NCBI RefSeq assembly: GCF_914767665.1
Contig: NC_059503.1
Location: 7,998,001 to 8,062,000, forward strand
DNA from: Harmonia axyridis
Taxonomy: Eukaryota > Arthropoda > Insecta > Coleoptera > Coccinellidae
Direction: 5' to 3'
Length of the DNA stretch: 64,000 nt
Shown in pieces: positions 11,268 through 24,330 of this stretch. How positions within the stretch are numbered: the first letter of the stretch is position 1; each line of letters starts with the position of its first letter. The notes below the pieces were generated by a model. That model searched no databases and was not told where the DNA came from. It worked only from the letters and a program-made list of their open reading frames with translations. The translations under genes were made by a program, and so were the position numbers.

Positions 11268-12209
11268 TAAAGGGTGTTTTTTTAGAGCTATAGAACTTTA
11301 AATTGCAATAAAACAACGATGGATTATTCGATTGTCATAAATTTCATTAATCCGCAAGATAATCTTGTGGCATTACATTTCAAATATGATTTCTGGCATA
11401 TGACCACCACGGTTGGCTCGGATGTAGTCAAATCTGGACGTCCAATTTTCGATGACTTTTTCCAACATTTGTGGCCGTATATCGGCAAAAACACGGCGAA
11501 TGTTGTCTTTCAAATGTTCAAGGGTTTGTGGCTTATCCGCATAGACCAATGACTTTACATAGCCCCACAGAAAGTAGTCAGCGGTGTTAAATCACAAGAT
11601 CTTGGAGGCCAATTCACAGGTGCAAAACGTGAAATTAGGCGGTCACCAAACGTGTCTTTCAATAAATCGATTGTGGCACGAGTTGTGTGACATGTTGCGC
11701 CGTCTTGTCGGAACCACAACTCCTGGACATCATGGTTGTTCAATTCAGGAATGAAAAAGTTAGTAATCATGCCTCTATACCGATCACCATTGACTGTAAC
11801 GTTCTGGCCATCATCGTTTTTGAAGAAGTACGGGCCAATGATTCCACCAGCCCATAAAGCGCACCAAACAGTCAGTTTTTCTGGATGTAACGGTGTTTCG
11901 ACATACACTTGAGGATTAGCTTCACTCCAAATGCGGCAGTTTTGTTTGTTGACGTAGCCATTCAACCAGAAGTGCGCTTCATCGCTAAACAAAATGAAAT
12001 GGACGTAGTGCGCGATACGTATTCCGCACAGAACCATTATTTTCGAAACAAAATTGCACTATTTGCAAGCGTTGTTCAGGCGTGAGTCGATTCATGATCA
12101 ATTGCCAAATCAAACTGATAATAAATCACTCGACAGCTGTTAAATCGGTCGCCATCTTGAACAGTAATGCCAACTTAAAGTTATATACCTCGAAAAAAAA
12201 CACTCATTA
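11268..12209 (-). mobile_element. DD41D (rosa-like) element, copy C
   Basis: Full-length deleted form, about 940 bp, with both terminal repeats and TA at each side. On the minus strand the transposase reads HFILFSDEAHFWLNGY, then FRQDGATCHTT, and DLTPLTTF, where the third catalytic Asp position is altered by a frame or base change. The leader is fused to the first catalytic region at the same point as in copies B, D and F (cgtccatttcattttgttta). A 160-codon open frame remains, but the DNA-binding domain is missing. Confidence 0.9.
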
Positions 12210-14693
12210 CAAGCTATGATGAAGGAAGACAGTTTCGATAAAACAAGAATCGATCATATAGAATTATAGTTAAATATGTTATTGTACCGAAATTTCTCTC
12301 CATTTCGGCAGGAGAACAAGGAATATGGTAAAACCTCCCCAATTCATTGGGTAACAATCGTCCTGCCGTTCCTTAAATCCCCCATCCTGATTCTCAATTT
12401 CTTGCTCCGAGCGCTCGGATCCATCCAATCGTCCAAATTTCACAAATTGATCAGATGCCCGATTGAATGGAAGGCCAACCCGGGCTTTATCTTTCGATAT
12501 AACCAAGTCACGAAATTTTCGACCTTATAACGAGAAATATGTTCTCGATATGGACCGCCCACGCCAATATCGACCATCGACAGTTTCGTGTTTTCAACAT
12601 TGTTATAATGTCTTCACGAAATCTGGTGCGAGACACTTATGCAGAATGAGTTTTTGACTCTCAAGGTCAGTAGGGACACGATTTGATATTAAGGATGTGA
12701 AAATAGATCGAAAAACAGGTACCTATGGGTTTTTTTCTATATTCTGATGCAATTCATTATGAAGTGACTACACAAACTTTAGAAACGTATATTTAGTTCA
12801 GGAAATGAACCAAAAATTACCTATATTTGTGAAATGATCCACACTCGACACTAATCAGAAACAAAGGACTATAACATTGCCAATTTCTAGTCCATTTTTA
12901 ATAATTATTCAATATATAATGTTTATTTCTCAGGACTCGAATCAATTAAAAAAACAACTGAAATGAAAAAATAATTTGCTCACAATACGATGAACTGAAT
13001 GTGCTGGGTTCTTTGAAAGTGGATTTTCTTTACAACAAAAAAATTTCTAGTTTTCCGACAAAGAGCAAACATTAAAAATTGTTTAAATTGAACAAGTTCA
13101 ATCATAGCTACCTAAGGTTTGCAAAATAGCTTTTAACACGAGTTTGAACTGTATTTCCATTATAAAATTAAGAAAATGTTCAATAAATTATCATACAAAG
13201 AATAATGCTTGCGAATGGTAAATCATCAGTCATCTCATTAAAACTGTCCGTTCTTTTGAAAACAAGTTTTTCTGAACAAAAACCAAAATCATTTGTCATA
13301 TGTCTAGCAAATAAAATTGAACCGATCTTATGCAACCTCACCTACACATATTCGTATATTGAACTGCCACAAATCCGAATATCACATATTCTTTCAACTT
13401 CGAAGAAGATAATGTGAAAAATTATAATAATAAATTCATAAAATACCATTAAGGAACGGTCAAAAAGGCATAATAACGGTCAAAGAGTCAAATAATATGA
13501 AATGTCAAACAAAAACATAAATAAAACAAAACAAAACTGACGTTCATGCTGACGGATTCTTCATCTTCCAATAAAGGTTGACTCAGGTGTTGAATTTCCC
13601 TACGATGCAGTGGCGTCCTCCAGGAGCATCAATATAAAATTTTTTTATGTGTCTTTAAAATTGTTTGTAAACATAGCATTTAGTATCCTGTATTCTTGAT
13701 ATGTTTAAAGATTGCTACCTCCTCTAGAATTTCTTGTTTGTAGCCAAATGAATTAGTAGACCCTCGAAACATCTCCCGCACCTACAGAAAACATCGTAGA
13801 ACCGGCAACATCTCCCTCGCGACCTTCGAAAATAAAACCTCCCAGATCAACCATCTCCCAGTTCACGAAATCCAACCTTCCTCCTCCTATTTTTTTTCCA
13901 GGGAGATCCTCTCCCTAGGGATCCTAATCCCCGAATAACTCGAGGAGGTCCGAACGGTATTTTCCGGGATAGCGGCCCGCACAAAGAGTTTCCGATCAGG
14001 TCAGAGCTTCCCCCCCCTGCTCCAAGCGGCAGGGTAATTGTATATCGCCCGGTATCAGCGCTCGTGGTGTTTGACTTTGGCGCATCGGCAGATGCAAAAC
14101 CGAATATGTCAAGGGCGGATTTTCCACAGATTGAATTTTCCATGCGAGTTGACGCGATGGCCCGAGAAAAAGCTGGAGTTCGTTATGACTTTATATTGTA
14201 TGAGGTTTTATCGGGGGTGGAGCGTTTTCGGACGGGGATGGATATAGGTTGACGTTTGGAGGGTGGATTTTCCAGCCTTCGGGTTTTAACAGGTCGTTTT
14301 TGGAGGTTATCGTGGGAATATATTAGTTGGCTAAACTCTCTTAAAGCTCTATGATCTCCTTTCTATGACTTATTGACAGTGACATTGACAAGTGAAAGAA
14401 GATTGTTTGATTGAGATATCAAGATAGACTGAGCCTTAAACCCCAGTAGGGAAAGCGAAAAGAAGAAGAAGAAGTTAGACTTTTCTCTATGATGATTTTG
14501 GCAATCATAAAATCATATGTTCATAATAGTCTTTGGAATCTAGTAATCTCAAAGGAAGATTAGGTAAGGTTAGGTTATCGTAGTATCAGTCAAAGTATAT
14601 AACTAACACTATTGTGACCTTGACAAAGAAGTAGTGGAAGTACAACAATGACGAACAAGTTATTTACATACATGTGTTGCTTCATATTGAATA
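12210..14693. other. Unannotated; GC-rich patches at 12280-12660 and 13780-14290
   Basis: No recognisable protein was found. The patch at 13780-14290 has open frames on both strands (98 aa minus, 62-69 aa plus) with CpG-rich composition, but no splice context or familiar motif. It could be a promoter or first-exon region of a gene outside view, which I cannot show. Confidence 0.3.
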
Positions 14694-15340
14694 GAGTTCA
14701 ACCTTCAAGCCTGATACATGTACTCCAACGCTCCTGTAATTCTCATAACCTTTTCTGATCCTACAAAGATTTATCTTCTTTGAGGTTTACAAAAAGGCAG
14801 TAATCACTTAGAGTCAGATCTGGAGAATAAGCTGGATGGTCAAGCTGTTGGCAGTGCAATTCGATTTGAGAAGCATTTTGTTGGTGATAGAGTGTTTTTT
14901 TCTGCATTTGAGGACATTTTTATTGATTTGTAGGTACACTCAATCATCGACCCAATAACGTTATGTAATATTCAATCTTGATGGTTCTACGTTAGTCAAT
15001 GAATAATATACTATGTACCTCCCAAAACACGGATGCAATACCCTTGCCAGCTGATATTTGAGACTTTGGCCGATACAACTGATTGTAGTGATGAAACCAA
15101 TGTCACATATCGATGCAAAAAATCCTATTTATTCCGCTTAAACAGCTGTAAACATCGTTTGGAATGGACGATGCATTTTTGCTTTTGATCAGTGGTGAAC
15201 GAACATTGTCGGTGGTTTTTCGACCATGTTGAAATCAGTACACTACTCATCAAGCAATTGCTTCGAGTGCACATAATTTTTATCATGAAGAAATAGTGTT
15301 TTATCATTACACAAATCTCGTTTCCATCCATTTTTCAAAC
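14694..15340 (-). mobile_element. Old mariner relic (DD34D type), decayed
   Basis: On the minus strand, about 14775-14845 reads HPAYSPDLTLSDYCLFVNLK, the third catalytic region of a mariner. Farther right, 15125-15331 encodes KNHRQCSFTTDQKQKCIVHS and LQLFKRNK, the linker region before the first catalytic Asp. Many stops and frameshifts are present. Parts match the relic at 63180-63535 (both contain a cccaataacgtta segment), so it is a different family from the copies at 3.9, 9.3 and 32.1 kb. Confidence 0.7.
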
Positions 15341-16251
15341 AACAACAAATGGAGCTTCACTTAGCCTTCAATATCTCGATCCTGACTTAACTCTATCTTC
15401 CGAAATTTTAACACGTAGAAGTTCTATCAATTTGAGTTGGAATGGCTTGTTACAACGGAACCAAAACCGAAAAAGAGACTTCGATGATATTGATAAAACT
15501 AAAATTTTTGGCATTTTTCAGGAATTATCCATGTGCCCATATTCCATTCTTATTGACACAATCAAAAAATTCGTACTTCAATGAAGCTCAAATGCACAAT
15601 TTACAGAATTTTTGTTAGAAAAACCAACTGCAGAAAAACTCGAATCAAATAAAAATACACTATGGAATTAATTTCGAACAAAGTAAGCGTTATGTATTCT
15701 GTTCTATATCTAATCAAACGAATAATGGAATATATTATTATGTAAATATAACGAGAATTATAGATATATGCTTGTAATTGAGGAGAGGCAAATAACTACA
15801 AAAATTAATAAATGAATAAATAAATTGGATTATTTGTTCGGAAACATAGGTATTGGACATGACAATATTAACATACATATTTGAGGGTTATACGTACAAT
15901 AATCAACATATTACACGTTTATTTCATCAGGATATTATGCCCATATGTTCGTAACTTTCAAATTTTGTGCTGAGTGTAGTCTGTTGAATATATAGCGAGA
16001 AGACGCAGCATTCACTCTTTAAAAAATTGTGCATTTCAATGAAAAAAACTATTTCATCCTTCATGATTTGGAGCCGATATAATAACATATATCGAAAACG
16101 AAAAAATAGAATCTTCGAATGCACTTCAGTGATTAAATTAGTAGTTTTAATCCCTGATTTTAGGGACTAAAATGATACTTTTAATCTCTTGGGATTCCAA
16201 AGAATTCACTTCATACTTCGAATGTAGGTATGTTAGGAAGACTGAGTTTAG
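15341..16251. other. Unannotated AT-rich DNA
   Basis: Nothing recognised. Confidence 0.4.
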
Positions 16252-17185
16252 TAAAGGGTGTGTTTTTAGAGCTATAGAACTTTAAATTGCAATAAAACAA
16301 CGATGGATTATTCGATTGACATGAATTTTATTTTCTCCGCAAGATAATCTTGTGGCATTACATTTCAAATATGATTTCTGGCATATGACCGCCACGGCTG
16401 GCTCGGATGTAGTCCAATCTGAACGTCCAATTTTCGATGACTTTTTCCTACATTTGTGGCCCTATATCGACAATAACACAGCGAATGTTGTCTTCCAAAT
16501 GGTCAAGAGTTTATGGCTTATCCCTATAGACCAATGACTTTACATAGCCCCAAAGAAAGTAGTCTAGCGGTGTTAAATCACAAGATCTTGGAGGCCAATT
16601 CACAGGTCCAAAACGTGAAATTAGGCCGTCACCAAACGTGTCTTTCAATAAATCGATTGTGGTACGAGCTGTGTGACATGTTGCGCCGTCTCGTTGGAAC
16701 CACAGTTCCTGGACATCATGGTTGTTCAATTCAGGAATGAAATCATGGCTCTATACCGATCACCATTGACTGTAACGTTCTGGCCATCATCGTTTTTGAA
16801 GAAGTACGGATCAATGATTCCACCAGCCCATAAAGCGCACCAAACAGTCAGTTTTTCTGGATGTAACGGTGTTTCGACATAAACTTGAGGATTAGCTTTA
16901 CTCCAAATGCGGCAGTTTTGTTTGTTGACGTAGCCATTCAGCCAGAAGTGCGCTTCATCACTGAACAAAATAAAATGGACGTAGTGCGCGATACGTATTC
17001 CGCACAGAACCATTATTTTCGAAATAAAATTGCACTATTTGCAGGCGTTGTTCAGGCGTGAGTCTATTCATGATGAATTGCCAAACCAAACTGAGAATAA
17101 ATCACTTAACAGCTGTTGAATCGGTCGCCATCTTGAACAGTAATGCCAACTTAAAGTTATATACCTCGAAAAAGAACACCCGTTA
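16252..17185 (-). mobile_element. DD41D (rosa-like) element, copy D
   Basis: About 934 bp with both termini and TA flanks. Minus-strand pieces are HFILFSDEAHFWLNGY, FQRDGATCHTA and DLTPLDYFLWGY, so all three catalytic Asp regions are present. The frame is broken near ISFLN/NNHD by a small deletion. The leader-to-catalytic junction matches copies B, C and F. The spacing between the second and third Asp is 41 residues, which is the basis for the DD41D label. Confidence 0.9.
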
Positions 17186-18020
17186 TTTTGAAGCAGAAAT
17201 CTGAACAAAACATGAAAAACTACTGATTCAACATGAGTCCTCTTCTAGTTGTTTTTATACGAACTAATTAAACTTTGGACTATTAGAAATTCCTATTTTA
17301 TAAACTATTCGCGAAATTCCTGATATTATTACCGCTGCAGTGGAAATAAAAAAAAAACTACGAAAATTTCCAGCGTCCTTAATACGATTGTTTCGTTCAG
17401 GATCCCGAAACCTTTCCATAACACGAAAATGCCCAGAATTCCACGTCTTAGGGAATCCTGATCAGGAGGTCACCTTGGCAACCGCGAGATAACAGGAACA
17501 ATAAGATTCCTCCAGCGGAAATAATTAAACAGGGAGAATGAAAAACGAGGTTCCGAACGAATTCGGTAGCTCGCTTCTCTCTGAAAACGAATTCTCGCAC
17601 CTCTGAGCTTAATTTACATATTCACTCCGTGGAATTTTTAAAAATGATCTCATTCTGTCACAGTTTAATGTTTCGTTCATGTGTAATTGCTTGTTCGGTT
17701 GGTAATGGTTATGTTATCGCTGTTATGCGTTCTATTTGTTACGTTACGTGATATTTTTCAATTTGGAAAAATTAGTTTTAGCGGTAAAAGTTTCAACTGA
17801 TACGAGCTATTTGCTATTTCAATTTATTGCATTTTATTTATTCATCTGGACAATTTGGAATGAATGTCCTTTATTGAATTAACATATAAGGTAGAAAGAA
17901 TTAAAATAAGCCATCCGAAGATTCTGATTGAATAATATCCTAAATAATCATTAAAAAAAATTTCGAACAGCTATATCCCAAGAGTAATAAATATAGATAG
18001 AGGAAGTAAACGCAATTTTT
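17186..18020. other. Unannotated AT-rich DNA
   Basis: No feature recognised. Confidence 0.4.
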
Positions 18021-18511
18021 ACATGTCCCCAACATGGTTAGATTACGTTGTCGGATTGTGATATATTTTCAAATCCACAATTTTACTATATCGTTATGAA
18101 TGTATATCATATTGAATGAAATATATTTATTTGAGTGATTCCCGATTCAATATGCATATTTAAATATTTGGAATCCGATATTTTTCCTACTTGCCGAATT
18201 TATAATAAGCAGAATATTTATAATTTTCTGTATCTACCTGCTGAAATCCAAGGTTTGGCAATTTTTGCTCTCTTATCGTGTCATCGGTTGTTTCACGTCG
18301 TTTGGCGCGCTTGAAGTTTGTTTTCTGAATTTATGATATATTTGGGTATTTATTTCAATATTTTTGATTTAATATGAAACGTTGATTCACTATGGGACAT
18401 AAGAAGTGCCTTCTTTGTGGAGGAACTCGAGAATTAAGTGAAATATCGTATCACTGATGTTTTCATATCCGCGCGCTTCATGTCAAATTTGATAGTTCAT
18501 GTTGGGGACAA
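18021..18511. repeat. Possible small inverted-terminus element
   Basis: acatgtccccaacatg near 18021 and catgttggggaca ending at 18511 form a 12-13-bp inverted pair about 490 bp apart. A gcgcgctt motif also occurs twice inside. No coding sequence and no clear target duplication were seen, so chance pairing is possible. Confidence 0.3.
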
Positions 18512-19399
18512 AATTTTCTTAATGAAAATGACGTATGATTCCACTATCTATGTTTATTATTCTGAGACGGAATTCCACTAACTCACTCAACTGCATCATA
18601 CGAGATCCGAACATTACTTGAAAAATTCATTCTCTAGTTTTCTCCATTCGAGAGTTGATATGTTTACGGCCGGACAGAACTGAATTTACTACGGATTCGT
18701 CGCAGCCCATCTTCTGAGATAATGTTTCCAATTATAAATAATATTCACCCAAACATAAAATCCAAATAGGTGAAAGGAACAAATACCAGATAACTTTCTT
18801 AGACCTTCCAATATCACACTCGAAACAAAAAATTGAATTTAACGTTTTGAGAAAACCTACATCCACTGGCACTGATATATGCATCCCACTAGATTCAAAT
18901 CACCCATATTCATACAAAATTTCAACAATTCGAAACAAATAACCACAAAAGTTAATATAAAATATATAGGACATTGAAATATCAATATACAATATCATCT
19001 GAAGAAGTCATGTAATGAAAAAAAAATTGTAGTGATCTAAAAAGTACAGGAAATACAATATTGTAGTTATTAATAATGATCTGAAAATTCTAATGGTAGA
19101 CTTTTGCGTCCACTATTTCTAATAATCTAATTATTTCGAGAAAAAAATTGGAATATATAGAAAATGAAAAACAAAACTAACACATCATCCACAAATATGT
19201 ATCAATTCCAGATACAAAATAATCTCTTCTCCCAATAGATATCTGATTCACGGTAGGAGACAGAACTTATCTTCAGTTTCTCATTAAGTAACTGCAAATT
19301 ATATAATTACCGAGTACACTACACCCCATATTTCTTTCAAACAAAAGAGTTTATCGTGAAAACAGACAACGTTCATCATTACTAATCAATTTTTAACAT
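18512..19399. other. Unannotated AT-rich DNA
   Basis: No feature recognised. Confidence 0.4.
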
Positions 19400-19990
19400 T
19401 TACACTCACCCAGTAATTACATAATATGAACACTCATTATTTGAAGCAATGAATATAATATCTCATTACACCTAGATAGCATCGAATGCAATTATTTAAT
19501 GTCTTAATCTATTTCTTAATTATTATATTCGTTTCTGAAATAGATCAAAACAGGTGGAAGTTGAAATAGTGTCTACTGTATCAAGATCTTTTCTCCTAAA
19601 TGAGCTTAACATGATGAAATTAAAACTAGCTGATTGACTCCGACGAAAATTAATCGATTTTTAATTATAATATCTTTAACATCTATAACACTTCTTGAGT
19701 AGTACTGAAGATGCTGAAAATCTGACCTGATGTAGAAACTAAAATTTTGAAATGGAGAACTCTCTTGTTTTGGATGAATGAAGATTTTTGGATGGAGTTA
19801 CATTATTGCTCATCAGTTTTTACATTCATAATAAGTATTTACATAATACGAACACTCATTTATGGATACGTTTCTGAAATATATCGCTAAAGGTGCAAAT
19901 TTGAAATAGATGGTTTCAGTGTCTGCTACATATTGAGATCTTTTTCTCTGATTGAGTCTGAGATAACTAACTGAAACGATCTGGTTGGCT
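19400..19990. repeat. Local diverged duplication, spacing about 300-430 bp
   Basis: The segment with tacataatatgaacactcat (about 19420), cgtttctgaaatagatc and tcaagatcttttctcc (to about 19600) recurs as acataatacgaacactcat, cgtttctgaaatatatc and ttgagatctttttctc (about 19840-19950). The two copies differ by point changes and small indels. Confidence 0.5.
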
Positions 19991-22183
19991 CGTAGGATAT
20001 TTTTGGACACAAAATATATTTGGACAAAAATCATAGAACTGATGACAATCAGAGTTGTGATCCTAATGAATAAAAAAACAAATGAATTTCCAGTAATATA
20101 TAATTTTGTTTTATTTCATTTGATAAAGAATTTCCATCAAGTAAAGACCAAATCAATTGAATATGTGTTTTTAATATTTTCCGATTTATGAAATTTGCTT
20201 CCGATTAAATTCAACTCAATTACCTATTTTGTTCTGAATAAAAATGTACTAGAAATAAACTGTAGCAAATATATTGATCTGACAGTTCAGAAAGTTATAC
20301 CAGAAATGAATATAAGGCGAAACTTTCAACATATGATATTTGTAACTTGGATTGGAGAGGCTCTATTCAAACCACTGTTAGAGTGAAGTTTTTGATAATG
20401 GCTATTTTTTATTTCACCAAGTCATGTTTATGTTATTGTTGCTTAATAAATTTTTTATGAAAAGAAAGTGTTTGATTTCCATTGGCTGCTGTATACATTG
20501 CTCCAGCTCAAAAAATAGGCAATTTTGAGTGAAATTGTTCAGGTCGTTTCAGAATTAATTATCAAGCGAATGTTCTAATGTTTAATTGTGTCATAATTTC
20601 AACTATTATGTCTTATCATCTTTGTATTTAAGGTTATGAGTTTTCTTATGCATCTTATCCACAATGAATTTGGTAAAACCTACATTTTTCTTTTGAAAGT
20701 GTATAAATATTCAACGTTTCTGATTTATTGCTACAATTTAACTAATGAGACGAAATGAATTCTTCCACAATAATACCTCTTACTGAACCATGAAACGTAC
20801 ACCAAATATTTGTGCTATTGATTTGGCGCCTCGCGTTTGCTCAAATTTATTTTCCATTTACTTACCTATCTCTTAATTACATTGAAATTTATCGTGAACA
20901 AAATGAGAGCAGTCCGTTCAAGAAAAACAACTGCTAGTTGAGGTTAGGTTCAGGGAATCGTGTGGTGTTGTGAGGATCGATATGTAGAGGTAAATTTTTG
21001 TCATAGTGAACTTTAAAGTGGGAGATCTTTATTCTTCGGTATGAATACGTCTTTGTTGATAAAAAAAAAATATTTGTGATATCAACTTCATATTTCTGAC
21101 GTTTTTCCTCACGAGGAGTATATTTTTGTGTTTAGAATAGAATAGAAAGGAAAAGAAAAGAGTTTATTCAGTACAGATTACAGATAAAGATAAAATTGTA
21201 TATATAGATTCAAATATTTCTGAATGACAAAATGAACCTAAAATCTGTTCATAAATTTCATGTTTCTCATTAATTGAAAGGTCAAAAAGAGATCCTCTTC
21301 CGATATACCTAATTCACTTAAAAAACTAATAATTCAATCAGAACTTTTTTTTAATCTAACGCCCTATTTACTGCCTGTAATCAATTGAAAATTAATGCCC
21401 TGAAGTAGCATTCAAGTTTTGGAAATCGATTGGAGCCGTTTTATTGAATTTTGGAATGAAATTCGTTATCATTAGGCAAAATCTTTATGTTGAATTGGAT
21501 AACATTTTTAGCTCTTGAGGCATATTCTTTTGTCGACAAATTCATTCATTGCTTGAATCGATAAAAGCTCCCGATATTATCTGATAAGATAGGAGACTGT
21601 AGATAAACCGATTAAAAACTGATACTCAAACCCCGGGTTATTTGAGTAAAGTTGTCAACTGAGCAACAAAAACAATTTCCTCCAAACAGTTTTTTTGACT
21701 AATATATTCCTGACATGATAAATGAAAAACATATTAATAAAAATTTTAAAAATAATTAATGAAAGGATGGAGAGAAAAATATTTCACCCATGGATCAAAT
21801 CTGAATTAATTGATAAATCAATCTTTTTTCGTTATTCCGTTGTTTTACCAGAAAAATTCTAACGCAGTTGAATGTAAAAAAAAATTAATGTTTGGTGAAG
21901 TTCCTAATAAAATAATGATTTTGAAAAAATTTAGTAATGTTCAATGTTTTGTTTTATATATTGATATAATACTCAAGAAAAAATTTATTATCAATATATT
22001 CTTCTGGAATTATTAAGATTTATGTCAATTGAGGATTTGAAATAAAATTTAGAATTTTTGAATCGAAACTAATAGAATGCTGAGTATATTTGGGTTCGAA
22101 ACCATCGCAATACTGCCAATTAAAAAATATTTCATACAGAACATCTAGAGTTTGTTGAGATTAACCTATCCTTTCCTTTTCAG
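19991..22183. other. Unannotated; upstream region and 5' non-coding part of the first secreted-protein gene
   Basis: No other gene was recognised. The gene at 22185 is preceded directly by a splice acceptor (pyrimidine tract and cag ending 22183). A 5' non-coding exon and the promoter should therefore lie upstream, probably in this stretch, but I could not place them. Confidence 0.4.
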
Positions 22184-22184
22184 T

Positions 22185-23812
22185 ATGTTCCTATTCAAGG
22201 TGGTGCTCCTCGCAACACTAACCTTCGCTGTTTATACAAAAGCTGAGACCTCCCTCAACCCCAGTTCTGGATCAGAAGGGGATCAATACACGAAGCGTGG
22301 AGAGACAAGAATTTTGGAGGAACCTCCATCTAAAACGGCAATCTCTGCTGGCAGAGATGCAACAGATAGAATACAGCCAGATAGTCCTAATGGCGTTCTG
22401 ATGAGGTAAATGAAAATTCCATCAAAAACTTCCATGGCACTAGGAAAAAGTGATCAGACTGTTACATTTTTATTCGTGCTATCACGTGGAGATACATAGT
22501 GTTTATTGTATATTCAAGAAATGCAGTCTCATCACTTTTTGTGAAATTTATTACAGATTTGAAGAAACACTCCAAAACTAACACAGGTATTTATTATTTC
22601 CCCTTATCTGGATGAGTTTTTCATATCCAAGAATTTTTCGATTGAAAAAGCGAATTATAATATAAAAAAAACTTTATACTCTTTCGGAAGCGAATCTGGA
22701 AACCCTAGGTTTAGGTGCTGGCTGGGTGATCAAGCTTGTAATAAATTTCTATGAGCTTGCAATTTTTTAAAATTGATTCCTTGATTTTTTCTCCTGGAAC
22801 AATTGCAGAGATTTATTATTCAGCATAATAACCAGATTCTGAATTTCGGAATCAAATTGTAGATTTGTGCCAAATTCATTCAAAATCTATCTAAGTTTCA
22901 CAACCTTCAGTCCTCTCAAGCTTCCTTATTAATTGGATATGATAACAACATTAGTATACTTCGAATACCAACAGTTCTTAGTGCTAATGTTGATTCTTGA
23001 ATTCCAGGCTCTTAAACCACAAAGAATCCAAAAACAGCTACTCAACCAGAAGCTACCAGAATGCCCCTAAAGGAAAAACTGATCGAACGAAAAGAAGCTA
23101 CTATCCTTACTACACTGGATCAATCCAATGGCCACAGTTCGACGGTCTAAACACATGGAGACCAAACTACTATCCCATACAAAGACCATACTTCGTTCCA
23201 GTGTACGGATACGACGGCAGGATACCTCTATACTACCCCCAAATTACTTATTTCTACCCTGGAAGCCCATCTCTCAATCCTGGAAAACCTCCTTACGTAG
23301 GACCAACCTATTTACCTCCAGTTACAACTATAGCTCCACCAAATGCAACAAGTTCGGGTACAGATGACACCACGATGCCTATAGATGATCGTTTTGGTGA
23401 CAACGATGACGATGAAAGGCCAATTTGGGACAACAACGGAGCTTATTACCCTAGAAGGCCATCCACCCAAAGAACTCCTGTACAACCAACAAGGAGGCCA
23501 ATGGTTGCAACATCTACCTTCCCTCCTTTGGTACATAAAGACACCAACACCACCAAAAACGTAAATGATATGTCGGTCGACAGTGAAAATGAGATAGCAA
23601 CCATACCGCCTTCCATACCAAGGCCTCAAGGGCCTAGCAAATGCGTTTGGGCTATCGTATCTTGCTGCTCAACTGCTTCCAGAGAAGTTAGTTACGAATG
23701 CTTCGATCAGCTTGGGTGTGGTGGTCCATTCTGGGATGTAAATCCGTGTGATTCTGAGTATGCCAAAGCTGCCATACAAACTGCTTTGAATTATTACAAT
23801 TCAAGGTCATGA
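22185..23812 (+). CDS. Secreted Tyr/Pro-rich protein with C-terminal six-cysteine domain, paralogue 1
   Basis: There are two coding exons, 22185-22405 and 23008-23812, joined across a 602-bp GT-AG intron in phase 2 (AG|G = Arg74), giving 341 residues. The ATG lies one base after a strong acceptor (cttttcag|t), so a 5' non-coding exon is expected. Residues 1-20 (MFLFKVVLLATLTFAVYTKA) are a clear signal peptide. RTKR at 100-103 fits a furin-type processing site. Residues 104-175 are rich in Tyr and Pro and contain WRPNYYPIQRPYFV; an acidic stretch follows (GDNDDDE). The C-terminal domain at 286-321 has spacing C-x6-CC-x10-C-x5-C-x9-C with WAIVSCCS and FWDVNPC. The composition suggests an extracellular or matrix protein; the actual function and family name are unknown to me. 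The paralogue at 27273-28707 supports reality of the gene and its splicing. Confidence 0.9.
22406..23007 (+). other. Intron of paralogue 1
   Basis: The donor is atgag|gtaaat and the acceptor ttgaattccag|gctctt. Splicing keeps the reading frame and matches the phase-2 position of the intron in the paralogue. Confidence 0.85.
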
Positions 23813-24324
23813 GAGATGACATACAATAAGAAACACATTGATTTCGTTTAGGAACGTATTTTCAGAAAGTTGAGGATATGTGCGAATATAAGGCTTTATT
23901 TTTCCAAAGAATACACTGCCTTAACTTCGTCAACGGAGAGGAAAATGGTAGGTAGGCTTAGACAAACTGCTTATTGTCCATTTTCCATAATATAAAAATG
24001 AAAACTGTAATTTTGAATTCTCGAAATACTAACTTTTCAATTGAATTTTCCACATTGATGTGGATCGAAATCCAGCTGTGGTAGATTTTTGCATCATATT
24101 ATTGTTGGATGGTTTCCAATTTTAATATTTGAATTGGAATGTCACTCTTAATTCCAACTTTATAATAATTTATTGCCAACGTGAAATATGTGTTCGAATA
24201 TGTTGGGATGAATATTATATATACGTTTATGTTTTCATTAATCCTACTGCATATGTGCCAAAAATTTACATATTTTCAATTAAGCAGTATATCCCTTCAT
24301 TATCCATATGTTTATTTTTAGTCG

Positions 24325-24330
24325 AATAAA
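24325..24330 (+). terminator. Possible polyadenylation signal of paralogue 1
   Basis: This is the first canonical AATAAA I found downstream of the stop codon at 23810-23812, about 510 bp away. A closer non-canonical signal is possible. Confidence 0.3.

Noticed and set aside
13847..14252. Open frames on both strands in a CpG-rich patch
   Set aside because: Frames overlap in both directions, as expected from GC-rich DNA lacking AT-type stops; no protein feature seen.
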